The position numbers were made by a program, and so were the translations under genes. Under the pieces are notes generated by a model. That model saw nothing but the letters and a program-made list of their open reading frames with translations. It had not been told where the DNA came from and ran no database searches. DNA of 45,682 bases from Burkholderiaceae bacterium. Its GTDB lineage: Bacteria; Pseudomonadota; Gammaproteobacteria; Burkholderiales; Burkholderiaceae_B. Location: assembly GCA_007116135.1 (NCBI GenBank), contig SKIZ01000004.1, positions 1 to 45,682 on the forward strand. Reading direction: 5' to 3'. Every line of letters starts with the position of its first letter. The first letter of the stretch is position 1. Shown here piece after piece: positions 17,386-25,860 of the stretch.

Positions 17386-17961
17386 ATGCTAATAGGCCTT
17401 GCAGCATTGATGCGTTTGATTAACGCATTCAATCAGTTGGTGGGCAAATTGTTCTCATGGCTTGCCTTGGGGATTGTGCTCGTTTGCTTTTGGGTCGTGG
17501 TTGAGCGTTACTTTTTCAGCACCACCCGCCTTTGGGCCCAGGATCTCTATGTCTGGCTAAATGGTGCCATGTTCACGGGGGTGGCGGCCTTTGCGCTTTT
17601 ACGCGGCGATCATGTTCGGGTCGACATTTTTTATCGCCCAGCCTCGGTTCGATTCAAGGCCATTGCCGACCTAATTGGCGTGGTGGTGTTCCTGCTGCCT
17701 TTTACTTACGTCGTTTATACCTACGGTATGCCGTTTGTCGCGCGCTCTTGGAGACTAATGGAAAACTCGGCCAACTTTGGTGGGATGCCTGGCCTATACA
17801 TACTTAAAAGCTTCATCATCATATTTGCGGTTTTAGTCGCGCTACAGGGCTTGTCGATGATCATTCGTTCGCTGCTAGTTCTAGCAAAGCGCGAAGATCT
17901 GATTCCTGAAAGCTTTAGATACCCGATTCACCACGCGACCGCTGTCGCCGGCAAGGAATAA
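17386..17961 (+). CDS. TRAP transporter small permease (DctQ type)
   Basis: This 191-residue four-helix membrane protein is the small subunit of a tripartite ATP-independent periplasmic transporter. It contains VVVERYFFSTTRLWAQDLYVWLNGAMFTGVAAFALLRGDHVRVDIFY, the DctQ hallmark with W-x-x-D/E and the R-G-D-H-V-R-V-D segment after helix 2. I start at ATG 17386 because a strong AAGGAG (17372-17377) precedes it by 8 bases, whereas the longer frame from 17365 uses TTG. The large permease begins three bases after its stop. Together they use a sodium or proton gradient to import an organic acid delivered by the binding protein, whose gene is on the other strand beyond the shared terminator. Confidence 0.93.
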   Translation: MLIGLAALMRLINAFNQLVGKLFSWLALGIVLVCFWVVVERYFFSTTRLWAQDLYVWLNGAMFTGVAAFALLRGDHVRVDIFYRPASVRFKAIADLIGVVVFLLPFTYVVYTYGMPFVARSWRLMENSANFGGMPGLYILKSFIIIFAVLVALQGLSMIIRSLLVLAKREDLIPESFRYPIHHATAVAGKE

Positions 17962-17964
17962 GCC

Positions 17965-19353
17965 ATGGATCCCGTTTTACTTGGCGAAATCTTCTCGGCC
18001 CTGATGTTTTTCGGGGTGATCGGGATGCTGATGCTCGGGTTTCCGGTGGCATTTACGCTGGCAGGCACATCACTCATCTTTGCCTTCGTTGGCTCGCATT
18101 TCGGTGTGTTCGACTTCTCCAACTTCTCGGCGCTCGCGGGTAGATACACCGGCTTTATGACCAATGAGGTGCTCGTGGCAGTCCCGCTGTTTATTTTTAT
18201 GGGCGTTATGCTCGAGCGTTCACGCATCGCCGAACAGTTGCTAATGACCATGAGCAAACTGTTTGGCAATTTGCGTGGCGGGCTTGGCATGTCGGTCATT
18301 GTGGTCGGGGCGCTACTGGCGGCTTCGACCGGCGTGGTCGGTGCCACGGTTGTCACCATGGGCCTAATTTCATTGCCGGCTATGTTGCGCGCTGGATATG
18401 ATCCACGGTTAGCCAGCGGCGTCATCTGCGCCTCAGGCACACTAGGTCAAATCATTCCACCGTCAACGGTTTTGATCTTTATGGCTGACATGCTGGCTGG
18501 AATCAACGCCCAAGTTCAGATGTCGCAAGGCAACTTTGCTCCAGATCCCGTTTCTGTCGGTGATCTATTTGCTGGTGCATTCATCCCCGGTCTGTTGCTT
18601 GTTGGACTCTATCTGCTCTGGATGGTCTTTAAGGCTTTTACCGATCCCGAGTCCTGTCCTGCCACGCCACTAACTAATGACGAGCGCAAAAGACTGTTCA
18701 AAGAGGTGTTTGTGGCACTCGTGCCGCCACTGCTTTTGATCATGGCGGTTCTGGGCTCAATCCTGGGCGGCATTGCCACGCCCACCGAGGCGGCGTCTGT
18801 AGGTGCCGTTGGCGCCATGGCCCTAGCTGGCTTGCGCTGGAAATTGTCGTGGGCGGTTTTAAAGGAAGCCGTGGTCGCAACGGCAACGATTACCTCGATG
18901 ATCTTCATCATCATTTTTGGCGCTTCGGTATTTGCGATCGTGTTTCGTCAAATGGGCGGCGATGCGCTAGTGCACGAGTTTCTCTCCGGGATGCCCGGTG
19001 GCGCTATCGGCGCCATGATCGTGGTCATGATGATTATGTTTGTGTTGGGTTTTATTCTCGACACCTTCGAGATTATCTTCATTGTGATCCCGATTACCGC
19101 GCCCATTTTATTGACCCTGGGACTTGATCCCGTCTGGCTAGGCGTGATGGTTGGCGTTAACTTGCAGACCAGTTTCTTGACGCCACCATTCGGTTTTTCT
19201 CTGTTTTACTTACGTGGTGTGGCGCCAGCTCACGTGTCCACTGGGCAAATCTACCAAGGCGCGTTGCCCTTTGTCGTGCTACAGATCATCGCGATTGCTT
19301 TGCTATTCATTTTCCCTGAGTTGGTAACCTGGTTACCAAAACAGTTGTACTGA
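17965..19353 (+). CDS. TRAP transporter large permease (DctM type)
   Basis: This 462-residue polytopic protein is the transporting subunit of the TRAP system. Typical DctM stretches include GMLMLGFPVAFTLAGTSL, ALLAASTGVVGATVVTMGLISLPAMLRAGYDPRLASGVICASGTLGQIIPPSTVLIFMAD (substrate and Na+ site region), TEAASVGAVGAMAL, LGFILDTFEIIFIVIPI, and NLQTSFLTPPFGFSLFYLRG. Length is at the upper end of the DctM range. It starts three bases after the small permease with AAGGA upstream. The transcript ends at the strong bidirectional terminator at 19377-19414. The match between FILDTFEIIFI and members paired with TakP-like binding proteins supports 2-oxo or 2-hydroxy acid transport, by inference. Confidence 0.95.
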   Translation: MDPVLLGEIFSALMFFGVIGMLMLGFPVAFTLAGTSLIFAFVGSHFGVFDFSNFSALAGRYTGFMTNEVLVAVPLFIFMGVMLERSRIAEQLLMTMSKLFGNLRGGLGMSVIVVGALLAASTGVVGATVVTMGLISLPAMLRAGYDPRLASGVICASGTLGQIIPPSTVLIFMADMLAGINAQVQMSQGNFAPDPVSVGDLFAGAFIPGLLLVGLYLLWMVFKAFTDPESCPATPLTNDERKRLFKEVFVALVPPLLLIMAVLGSILGGIATPTEAASVGAVGAMALAGLRWKLSWAVLKEAVVATATITSMIFIIIFGASVFAIVFRQMGGDALVHEFLSGMPGGAIGAMIVVMMIMFVLGFILDTFEIIFIVIPITAPILLTLGLDPVWLGVMVGVNLQTSFLTPPFGFSLFYLRGVAPAHVSTGQIYQGALPFVVLQIIAIALLFIFPELVTWLPKQLY

Positions 19354-19376
19354 TTTTCAAACCGTTATGTCATTTT

Positions 19377-19414
19377 AAAAAAGAAGCGCCGGAACAAAGT
19401 TCCGGCGCTTCTTT
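19377..19414. terminator. Bidirectional rho-independent terminator
   Basis: A perfect 15-bp stem (19381-19395 with 19399-19413) has a 3-base AAA loop. It is flanked by AAAA on the left and ends in TTT on the right, so it can terminate both the TRAP permease transcript on the plus strand and the converging binding-protein transcript on the minus strand. Confidence 0.92.
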
Positions 19415-19433
19415 ACAGCAGAAAAAATAACGA

Positions 19434-20534
19434 TTAAAGCTTGAAGTACTTCGAGCGCGCCTGGACAAACTGCGCATCTGTACCGTCAGTCTTAATCTTA
19501 ACGATATTCAGAGCCTTCACAAAGCTATCAAGCGTCTGCTTGGTCAACGCGTCTCCAGTGTCGCCAATTTCGGTGAGCAACTGCGCCGAAATTTTAGCGG
19601 CTTCGCTCACAATGCTCTCTGGAAATTGCGGGATGGCCTGCACACCATGATCGCGCACCAAGACTTCAAGCGCACGTGGATCATTTGCTGCGAAGTCTGA
19701 TGCCACCTGATCGTACTCAGCCTGGCACACGTCGCGAATCAAGTCTTGCAAGTCTTTGGGCAACTCCTGATACTTTTTCTTGTTAACTGCCAGCTCCGTG
19801 GCCAAGCCAGGCTCAATAAAGCTGCTGGTGTAATAAATCTTGCAGACTTTGTAGAAACCAAGTGCCAGATCGTTAAACGGTCCCACAAACTCAGCCGCAT
19901 CTAGTGTGCCTGACTGCAAGGCCTGGAAGATTTCACCGGCAGCCATGTTGGTGACAGAAGCGCCAAGGCGCCCCCAAACCTGCCCGCCCAAGCCAGGCGT
20001 ACGAAACCGCAAACCCTTGACGTCTTCAAGGCCTTTGAGCTCAGTGCGGAACCAGCCGCCGGCTTGCGTGCCGGTATCGCCCGACAGGAAACCCTGCAAG
20101 CCGAACTGATCATAGACCTGATCCCAGACCTCTTGTCCACCAAGAAAACGCATCCAAGCCGAAAGCTCACGACTTGTCATGCCAAAGGGCACGCCGGTGA
20201 AAAATGACACGGCCGGGCTTTTGTTTTGCCAGTAGTACGCCGCACCGTGCGACATTTCAGCGCCGCCATCAATCACAGCGTCAATTGACTGAAGCGCTGG
20301 AACCAGTTCGCCTGCGGAGAATAACTGAATAGTTAAACGCCCACCCGAGGCTGAGGTAATCCGATCTGCCAAGCGTTGGGCGCCAACGCCAAGACCAGGA
20401 AAGTTACGCGGCCAGGTCGTGACCATGCGCCATGTGATTTTGTTTTGAGATAACGCGGGCGCCGACATGGCAGACAAGCCCGCCACACCAGCACCGGCGA
20501 TGCCGGCTTTACGGATAAATGAACGACGGTTCAT
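19434..20534 (-). CDS. TRAP transporter substrate-binding protein (DctP/TakP type), Tat-exported
   Basis: This 366-residue periplasmic binding protein begins MNRRSFIRKAGIAGAG, a twin-arginine (RRSFIRK) signal, with cleavage likely after APALSQ. The mature sequence (TWPRNFPGLGVGAQRLADRI, FSAGELVPALQSIDAV, GTLDAAEFVGPFNDLALGFYKVCKIYYTSSFIEPG) resembles TakP-type proteins that bind 2-oxoacids such as pyruvate, or lactate. The usual conserved Arg (LRFRTPG) for the substrate carboxylate is present. A strong AGGAG lies seven bases before ATG 20534. Unusually it converges on the permease genes rather than being co-directional, so its level is set by its own promoter. The divergent neighbour is the lactate dehydrogenase gene, which suggests the transported substrate is lactate or a similar 2-hydroxy acid. 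Confidence 0.93.
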   Translation of the reverse strand: MNRRSFIRKAGIAGAGVAGLSAMSAPALSQNKITWRMVTTWPRNFPGLGVGAQRLADRITSASGGRLTIQLFSAGELVPALQSIDAVIDGGAEMSHGAAYYWQNKSPAVSFFTGVPFGMTSRELSAWMRFLGGQEVWDQVYDQFGLQGFLSGDTGTQAGGWFRTELKGLEDVKGLRFRTPGLGGQVWGRLGASVTNMAAGEIFQALQSGTLDAAEFVGPFNDLALGFYKVCKIYYTSSFIEPGLATELAVNKKKYQELPKDLQDLIRDVCQAEYDQVASDFAANDPRALEVLVRDHGVQAIPQFPESIVSEAAKISAQLLTEIGDTGDALTKQTLDSFVKALNIVKIKTDGTDAQFVQARSKYFKL

Positions 20535-20780
20535 GTAAGTCTCCTAAAGGAAAGCGTTTATTACACCGGCGATTATAGACAGGCCTATTAAGAATAATCT
20601 CCATGAAAACCCTACGAGTCCATCATGCTGCGGCGCATCAAGCCCCATAAGCAATTAAACAAATAAACGACGCTTAGAGTTGGATTTGGTATTCTTGCGC
20701 TGACAGGCGGGCTGCGCGATTGTGCTCTTACTGCTGACGCGAGCAGCGCCACACGCATAAAAATTAAGGAGCGCTCAGGC

Positions 20781-21938
20781 ATGCCGATTATTACCACCGT
20801 CGAAGACCTGCGCAGACTGGCCAAACGTCGCGTGCCGCGCATGTTTTACGACTACGCTGACTCAGGCTCGTGGACCGAGTCAACCTATCGAGCCAATGAG
20901 TCAGATTTCCAAAAAATCAAACTGCGACAGCGCATTCTGATCGACATGTCCGAGCGCTCCACCCGCACCACGATGATTGGTCAAGACGTTGCCATGCCAG
21001 TGGCCATTGCGCCCACGGGATTAACCGGCATGCAGCATGCCGACGGTGAGATCCTGGCTGCGCGAGCTGCCAAAGCCTTTGGCGTGCCCTTTACCTTGTC
21101 GACCATGAGCATTTGCTCCATCGAAGATGTCGCCGAGCAAACCGGCCATCATCCTTTTTGGTTTCAGCTCTATGTCATGCGTGACCGCGACTTTATCGAG
21201 CGCCTGATCGAGCGCGCCAAAGTCGCCAATTGCTCAGCACTTGTGCTGACGCTGGATTTACAAATTTTAGGGCAGCGGCATAAAGACATCCGCAATGGCC
21301 TAAGTGCACCGCCAAAGCTGACGCTGGCCAATATGATTAACATCGCGACCAAACCGCGTTGGGCACTAGGGATGCTAGGCACCAAGCGGCGCCAGTTTGG
21401 CAACATCGTGGGCCACGTCAAAGGTGTCAGCGACATGACTCGCCTGAGCGAGTGGACGGCGTCTCAATTTGACCCAAAACTAAACTGGGATGATGTTCAA
21501 TGGATCAAGAAACTTTGGGGGGGTAAACTGATCCTAAAAGGCGTCATGGATGTCGACGATGCGAGAATGGCAGCCGACTCCGGCGCTGATGCCGTGATCG
21601 TCAGCAATCATGGCGGGCGCCAATTAGACGGTGCAGACTCAAGCATCAATGCGCTTCCAGCAATTGTCGATGCAGTAGGGAAACAAATTGAAGTTCACAT
21701 GGATGGTGGTATCCGCAGTGGTCAGGACGTCCTCAAAGCCCGCGCCTTGGGCGCCCGTGGCTGCTATATTGGCCGCAGCTTTCTCTACGGTCTTGGCGCC
21801 ATGGGAGAAGCCGGCGTTCAAAAAGTCCTCGAAATCATTCACAACGAGCTTGATCTCACCATGGCCTTTTGTGGCGAGGTCGATATCGAAAAGGTCGGCA
21901 CGCAAATCTTGTTGCCCGGAACCTACCCCAAACCATAA
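20781..21938 (+). CDS. lldD: FMN-dependent alpha-hydroxy acid dehydrogenase (L-lactate dehydrogenase type)
   Basis: This 385-residue TIM-barrel flavoenzyme of the LldD/glycolate oxidase family oxidises L-2-hydroxy acids, most likely L-lactate to pyruvate, passing electrons to the respiratory chain. Key parts are visible: FYDYADSGSWTE (N-terminal), PVAIAPTGLTGMQHADGE, FWFQLYVMRDRDF, ALVLTLDLQILGQRHKDIRNG, KLILKGVMDVDDA (FMN Lys), and SNHGGRQLDGA with the catalytic His and substrate-binding Arg, then HMDGGIRSGQDVLKA. It starts at ATG 20781 after AAGGAG (10-base spacing). It is divergent from the TRAP binding protein gene across 246 bases, consistent with shared induction by the substrate. The ABC-export operon starts 21 bases downstream on the same strand. 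Confidence 0.92.
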   Translation: MPIITTVEDLRRLAKRRVPRMFYDYADSGSWTESTYRANESDFQKIKLRQRILIDMSERSTRTTMIGQDVAMPVAIAPTGLTGMQHADGEILAARAAKAFGVPFTLSTMSICSIEDVAEQTGHHPFWFQLYVMRDRDFIERLIERAKVANCSALVLTLDLQILGQRHKDIRNGLSAPPKLTLANMINIATKPRWALGMLGTKRRQFGNIVGHVKGVSDMTRLSEWTASQFDPKLNWDDVQWIKKLWGGKLILKGVMDVDDARMAADSGADAVIVSNHGGRQLDGADSSINALPAIVDAVGKQIEVHMDGGIRSGQDVLKARALGARGCYIGRSFLYGLGAMGEAGVQKVLEIIHNELDLTMAFCGEVDIEKVGTQILLPGTYPKP

Positions 21939-21959
21939 TGCGTTTATCGGGAGCCCGGC

Positions 21960-23114
21960 ATGAGGTCGCCGGGTTTGGTCTTTGCCTTTGCCGCGGTCTT
22001 GGCAGCCGGTGGCTGGTTTGGCTTTAATGCCTGGCAAGGGCCGCGAGTTGATGTCTTTGTCACCCAAGAGCAACCACTGGTCCAAACAGTCGTGGCAACC
22101 GGTCGGGTCATTTCGGCGTCGACTGCTGCCATCGGTGCGGAAATTACCGGCATCGTTGTTGAGCGCCACGTGCGTGACGGGGACCGGGTAGAGGCGGGCG
22201 ATTTGCTTTTGACTCTACGCGCCGACGATCTGGTGGCACGCGTACGCGAAGCTCAGGCCGCATTGGACAACCTACAGGCATCGCAGCGCCCGCAAGCCAA
22301 TGAGGCCCTTTTGCAAGCGCAATCCTTGCTCGAGCAAGCAAGCCGCGAGGCGGCTCGGCGTTCGGCCTTGCTCGCGGCTGAATCGATCTCACGCGAAGTG
22401 GTCGAGAAAGCAGTAAATGCTGAAGTTGTCGCGCAGGCCAACTTACGCCAGGCCAAACTCGTAGCTGATGCGCTTGCGCCAGGTGGCTCGCAAGAAACGA
22501 TATTGATAGAACGGCTAAACGCAGCTCAAGCCGCGCTAAAGCGCACCGAAATCCGCGCGCAGTTTCCTGCCATTGTGCTCACGCGCCGCGTCGAACCGGG
22601 CGATCTCGTTCAGCCCGGCCGGGCGCTGATGGAACTTGCCAGAATTGGTCAGACCGAAGTGTTGGCTCCAATCGATGAGCGCAACCTCGGGCTGCTTAAC
22701 CTTGGCCAACAGGCGGTCTGTATCGCCGACGCCTATCCGTCTCGCCAGTTCGAGGCCGAGGTGCAACATATCGCGCCAACCGTTGACTCAGATCGAGGCA
22801 CTGTCGATGTTCGATTGGCTATTGTCGAACCACCGGCGTACCTCAAACAGGACATGACCGTGACTGCCACGATCATCACTGACCAACGCGACAAAGCCAT
22901 TGTCGTACCCAACGACGTGCTGCGCAGTGTCAACGGCAACCGCGCTGTTGTGCAAGTCATACATCTAGGCCGAGTCAACGAACGGTCTGTTGAACTTGGT
23001 TTGCGGGCAAACACCGATACCGAGGTGATCAGTGGACTTGACGGTAACGAGACTGTCATTCGCACGCTAGGCCTGCGTGCGGGCCAACGCGTGCGTATTG
23101 GCCATGTGGATTGA
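21960..23114 (+). CDS. HlyD/MacA-type periplasmic adaptor subunit
   Basis: This 384-residue membrane-fusion protein has one N-terminal anchor (LVFAFAAVLAAGGWFGF), a lipoyl-type hairpin split around a coiled coil (about residues 90-185, rich in Ala/Gln/Leu/Glu), and beta-barrel domains (IRAQFPAIVLTRRVEPGDLVQPGRALMELA). It should bridge an inner-membrane exporter to an outer-membrane channel. The two following genes encode a FtsX/MacB-like permease and an ATPase, giving a complete DevBCA/MacAB-like pump except for the outer-membrane protein, which is not in this window. The start ATG 21960 has GGGAG seven bases upstream. Stop and next start overlap, so the three genes form one operon. Confidence 0.9.
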   Translation: MRSPGLVFAFAAVLAAGGWFGFNAWQGPRVDVFVTQEQPLVQTVVATGRVISASTAAIGAEITGIVVERHVRDGDRVEAGDLLLTLRADDLVARVREAQAALDNLQASQRPQANEALLQAQSLLEQASREAARRSALLAAESISREVVEKAVNAEVVAQANLRQAKLVADALAPGGSQETILIERLNAAQAALKRTEIRAQFPAIVLTRRVEPGDLVQPGRALMELARIGQTEVLAPIDERNLGLLNLGQQAVCIADAYPSRQFEAEVQHIAPTVDSDRGTVDVRLAIVEPPAYLKQDMTVTATIITDQRDKAIVVPNDVLRSVNGNRAVVQVIHLGRVNERSVELGLRANTDTEVISGLDGNETVIRTLGLRAGQRVRIGHVD

Positions 23115-24309
23115 GTTAAATATTGCGCTAAAGTTCTTGCGGCAAGGGCTGGCTCAAACGCTGCTGATTCTGATTGGAATCGGCGTGGGCGTGGCCGTTA
23201 TTGTCTTTATCGTCACACTGGTGACGGGATTGCAAAAAAATATCGTAGAACGAACGCTAGGCAGCCAGGCGCATATACGGGTTGAGCCTTTGCAGCAGGC
23301 CAATCACCCTGCCACTGTTTTACCGCAAGCGCACCACCAGCTAATTGTTGAAGACCCTCGCGCTCAGCGGCTGCGCTCAATCAACAATTGGCAGCAAGTC
23401 GTCAGTTCGCTTCAGCGCCTGCCAAATGTTACGGCCGTCTCACCGGTGGCCGCCGGTCCAGCCTTCGCTCGACGTGGGGCTGGCGTCATCTCTGTGGTTG
23501 CTTTGGGGATAGAGCCGGCGCTCTATCAGCAGATCATACCGATTCATAAGGACATCATCGCCGGTGAGTTCCGTGTCGGCGCCAACGACGGCGTTATCGG
23601 TTCGAAATTAGCTGCTGACCTCGGCTTAAAGGTAGGCAGCAAACTACGTCTGGATGCAGGCAACAACCGATCGACTGTTGTGACAGTGACCGGCATTTTT
23701 GAATTGGGGGTGCGAGAGCTCGATTCACGCTATGTATATCTGGACTTAAAGCAGGCGCAAACCTTGCTCGGCTTAGTTGGCGGCATCACCGTGATTGATT
23801 TAACAGTAGACGATATTTTTGATGCCACCAGGGTTGCGCAACAAGTCGAGCGTTTCACAAACTTGCCTGCCGAAAGCTGGATGCAAGCCAACAGCCAATT
23901 GATGAATGCCCTGAAATCACAAAGCCTATCGTCTAATTTGATCAGTTTCTTTGTGGGTGTATCTGTCGCATTTGGGATCGCCAGCGTGCTTGCCATCAGT
24001 GTGACTCAACGGACTCGGGAGATCGGCATTCTTCGGGCGATGGGTGCACGGCGCTCTCAAATGCTACGAGTCTTTCTGATACAAGGCGCCATACTTGGCT
24101 TACTCGGATCTTTTGCTGGGGCCGCAGTAGGCTGGTTTATGGTTTGGATCTTCAATGAGTTTGGCCCAAGGCTGTTTGATATCAGCCCATCGATGCGCAT
24201 CATTCCGGTCGCAGTGACAATCGCAACCATCACCGGGGTCGTTTCCGCTATCGCACCGGCATGGCGCGCATCCCGACTAGACCCTGTTACGGCGATACGT
24301 TATGTCTGA
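23104..24309 (+). CDS. ABC transporter permease, MacB/FtsX-type
   Basis: This 401-residue permease has the FtsX-superfamily layout: one N-terminal helix (LLILIGIGVGVAVIVFIVTLV), a large periplasmic domain, then three C-terminal helices (ISFFVGVSVAFGIASVLAIS, GAILGLLGSFAGAAVGWFMV, VAVTIATITGVVSAIAPAW). The conserved cytosolic loop TQRTREIGILRAMGARRSQM, the coupling element that touches the ATPase, and the end WRASRLDPVTAIRYV, are both present. I start at ATG 23104, which overlaps the adaptor gene by 11 bases; an upstream GTG in the same frame would put nine polar residues before the helix. In DevBCA/LolCDE-like systems such permeases move lipids, lipoproteins or peptides, but the cargo here is unknown. 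Confidence 0.9.
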   Translation: MWIELNIALKFLRQGLAQTLLILIGIGVGVAVIVFIVTLVTGLQKNIVERTLGSQAHIRVEPLQQANHPATVLPQAHHQLIVEDPRAQRLRSINNWQQVVSSLQRLPNVTAVSPVAAGPAFARRGAGVISVVALGIEPALYQQIIPIHKDIIAGEFRVGANDGVIGSKLAADLGLKVGSKLRLDAGNNRSTVVTVTGIFELGVRELDSRYVYLDLKQAQTLLGLVGGITVIDLTVDDIFDATRVAQQVERFTNLPAESWMQANSQLMNALKSQSLSSNLISFFVGVSVAFGIASVLAISVTQRTREIGILRAMGARRSQMLRVFLIQGAILGLLGSFAGAAVGWFMVWIFNEFGPRLFDISPSMRIIPVAVTIATITGVVSAIAPAWRASRLDPVTAIRYV

Positions 24310-25009
24310 GAATCATGCGCCGGTCGTTTTAAAACTTTCTGGGTTGCGCAAATCGTACAACGTTGGGCAACCCACCGAGCTCGAAGTACTGCATGGTTTA
24401 GACATGACCCTGCGAGCTGATGATTTTTGTGCTCTTGTTGGCCCCTCGGGTTCAGGCAAAAGCACGTTACTAAACTTAATTGGCCTACTGGATCAGCCTA
24501 CCTCGGGCGAACTCTACCTGCTTGAGCGAGCAACGAGCGCGCTCGACGACGAGGCGCGCACTGCACTTCGGCGCGACTCGATTGGCTTTGTATTTCAGTT
24601 CCATCACCTGATCGAGGCCTTTAATGCTGTGGAAAATGTCTTGATGCCCTTGATGGTCAAAGGTGGCAAGCCGCTTGCCGAACAAGTGGCATGGGCACAC
24701 GAATTGCTCGAACTAGTCGGATTGGCTGGTTTCTCGCGAAAGAAACCAAGCGAGCTGTCTGGCGGTCAACAACAGCGCGTGGCCATCGCGCGAGCGCTCG
24801 TAACACGCCCGGCATTGTTACTAGCCGATGAGCCGACTGGCAATCTTGACACGCAAACAGCAGCTAGCATCTTCGAATTGCTACGCCGCTTTAATCGGGA
24901 GTTCAACTGCGCGGTCTTAATCGTCACGCACGACCCAAGGCTCTCGCAAAGCTGCGATCGCACAGTCACCTTAATCGACGGCCTATTTACCGAAGACCAC
25001 CGTCATTAG
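24302..25009 (+). CDS. ABC transporter ATP-binding subunit (LolD/MacB-like)
   Basis: This 235-residue ATPase drives the adjacent permease. Walker A is GPSGSGKST, the signature is LSGGQQQRVAIARAL, Walker B is LLLADEPTGNLD, and the switch His is in VTHDPRL. The motif EPTGNLD and the overall length place it in the LolD/FtsE/MacB class. The gene overlaps the permease by 8 bases. Its transcript probably stops at a hairpin 33 bases downstream (25042-25066) that reaches into the 3' end of dsbC on the other strand. Confidence 0.95.
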   Translation: MSENHAPVVLKLSGLRKSYNVGQPTELEVLHGLDMTLRADDFCALVGPSGSGKSTLLNLIGLLDQPTSGELYLLERATSALDDEARTALRRDSIGFVFQFHHLIEAFNAVENVLMPLMVKGGKPLAEQVAWAHELLELVGLAGFSRKKPSELSGGQQQRVAIARALVTRPALLLADEPTGNLDTQTAASIFELLRRFNREFNCAVLIVTHDPRLSQSCDRTVTLIDGLFTEDHRH

Positions 25010-25041
25010 ACCGAAACCCCCGGGCCGAAGGATTCGCGCTG

Positions 25042-25066
25042 AACGCTTATTACTGCAAGCGTTTTT
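25042..25066 (+). terminator. Terminator of the ABC-export operon
   Basis: AACGCTT (25042-25048) and AAGCGTT (25057-25063) form a 7-bp stem with an 8-base loop, followed by TTTT up to 25066. It lies partly inside the 3' end of dsbC (stop at 25050-25052), so coding and termination functions share bases. Confidence 0.65.
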
Positions 25067-25829
25067 CTATTTCCTCTTTACCAATGGCCCCAGGCACACG
25101 CGAGCCGTCAGCAAAAAATGTCGCCGGCGTGCCTTGCACGCCTAGCTCGCGAGCCAGGGCAATCAATTCATCAATCGGTGCATCGCACTGTTTTGCTGGC
25201 GGCACTTGATTTTGCAACATCCACGCATCCCAGGCTTGGCTTGGATCGTCGGCACACCAGACATTTTGCACCTTGTCGCGCGAATCCTGCGAGAGGATCG
25301 GCAGCATATAGGTGTAGACCGTCAGATCTTCAATTTCCTCCATGCTGCGTCTCATCTGCTTGCAAAAGCCGCAGTTGGGATCCTCGAAGATGGCCATCTT
25401 GCGCGTGCCATCGCCTCGCACTTGGACAATGGCAAGCTCCTGGGGCAAAGCATCAAAGTCAACGCGCGCTAATTCCTCAAGCCGAGCCTGCGTCAAGTCC
25501 TCTCGCGTTTGAACATCAATCAGGTGACCATCAAATACAAAGGTCACTGACTCGTCTGTGTATACCAAGCCGTCACCAATCCGAACCTCAAACAACCCAA
25601 AAGGTGCACGCCTGACGTCATCAACCGGCATATTGCCAAACGCCTCGCTAAAACGCTTTTTGACCGCTTCGGTGGTCACGTCATCTGAGGCCACGACCGG
25701 ATCTAACTGTTGCGACACCGATGAGTCAGACTGAGTACCGGTTTGGGTTTCAGGCTGAGCCTGCGCCAGCGCCAACGGAGCGAATGCTGCGATGACCGCT
25801 GCTGACATCCAGTTTTTAAGCACGCACAT
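25050..25829 (-). CDS. dsbC: Thiol:disulfide isomerase DsbC
   Basis: This 259-residue periplasmic protein starts with a signal peptide (VLKNWMSAAVIAAFAPLALAQA), then an N-terminal dimerisation domain (VKKRFSEAFGNMPVDDVRRAP) and a thioredoxin-fold domain with the redox pair C153-G-F-C156 (FEDPNCGFCKQM). A second cysteine pair (VWCADD and KQCDAP) corresponds to the structural disulfide of DsbC. It isomerises wrong disulfides in exported proteins, kept reduced by DsbD (not in the window). CGFC differs from the common CGYC. I use ATG 25829, which has GGAG five bases upstream; a longer frame to 25886 would overlap the upstream gene and lose the signal-peptide start. It follows the ubiH-family gene on the same transcript. 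Confidence 0.95.
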   Translation of the reverse strand: MCVLKNWMSAAVIAAFAPLALAQAQPETQTGTQSDSSVSQQLDPVVASDDVTTEAVKKRFSEAFGNMPVDDVRRAPFGLFEVRIGDGLVYTDESVTFVFDGHLIDVQTREDLTQARLEELARVDFDALPQELAIVQVRGDGTRKMAIFEDPNCGFCKQMRRSMEEIEDLTVYTYMLPILSQDSRDKVQNVWCADDPSQAWDAWMLQNQVPPAKQCDAPIDELIALARELGVQGTPATFFADGSRVPGAIGKEEIEKRLQ

Positions 25830-25860
25830 ACTTTCTCCAAAAATATACAGTGTGAGACGT

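Noticed and set aside
21170-21436. Minus-strand frame inside the lactate dehydrogenase gene, and similar antisense frames throughout
   Set aside because: They lie wholly inside well-supported genes and show no recognisable domain.
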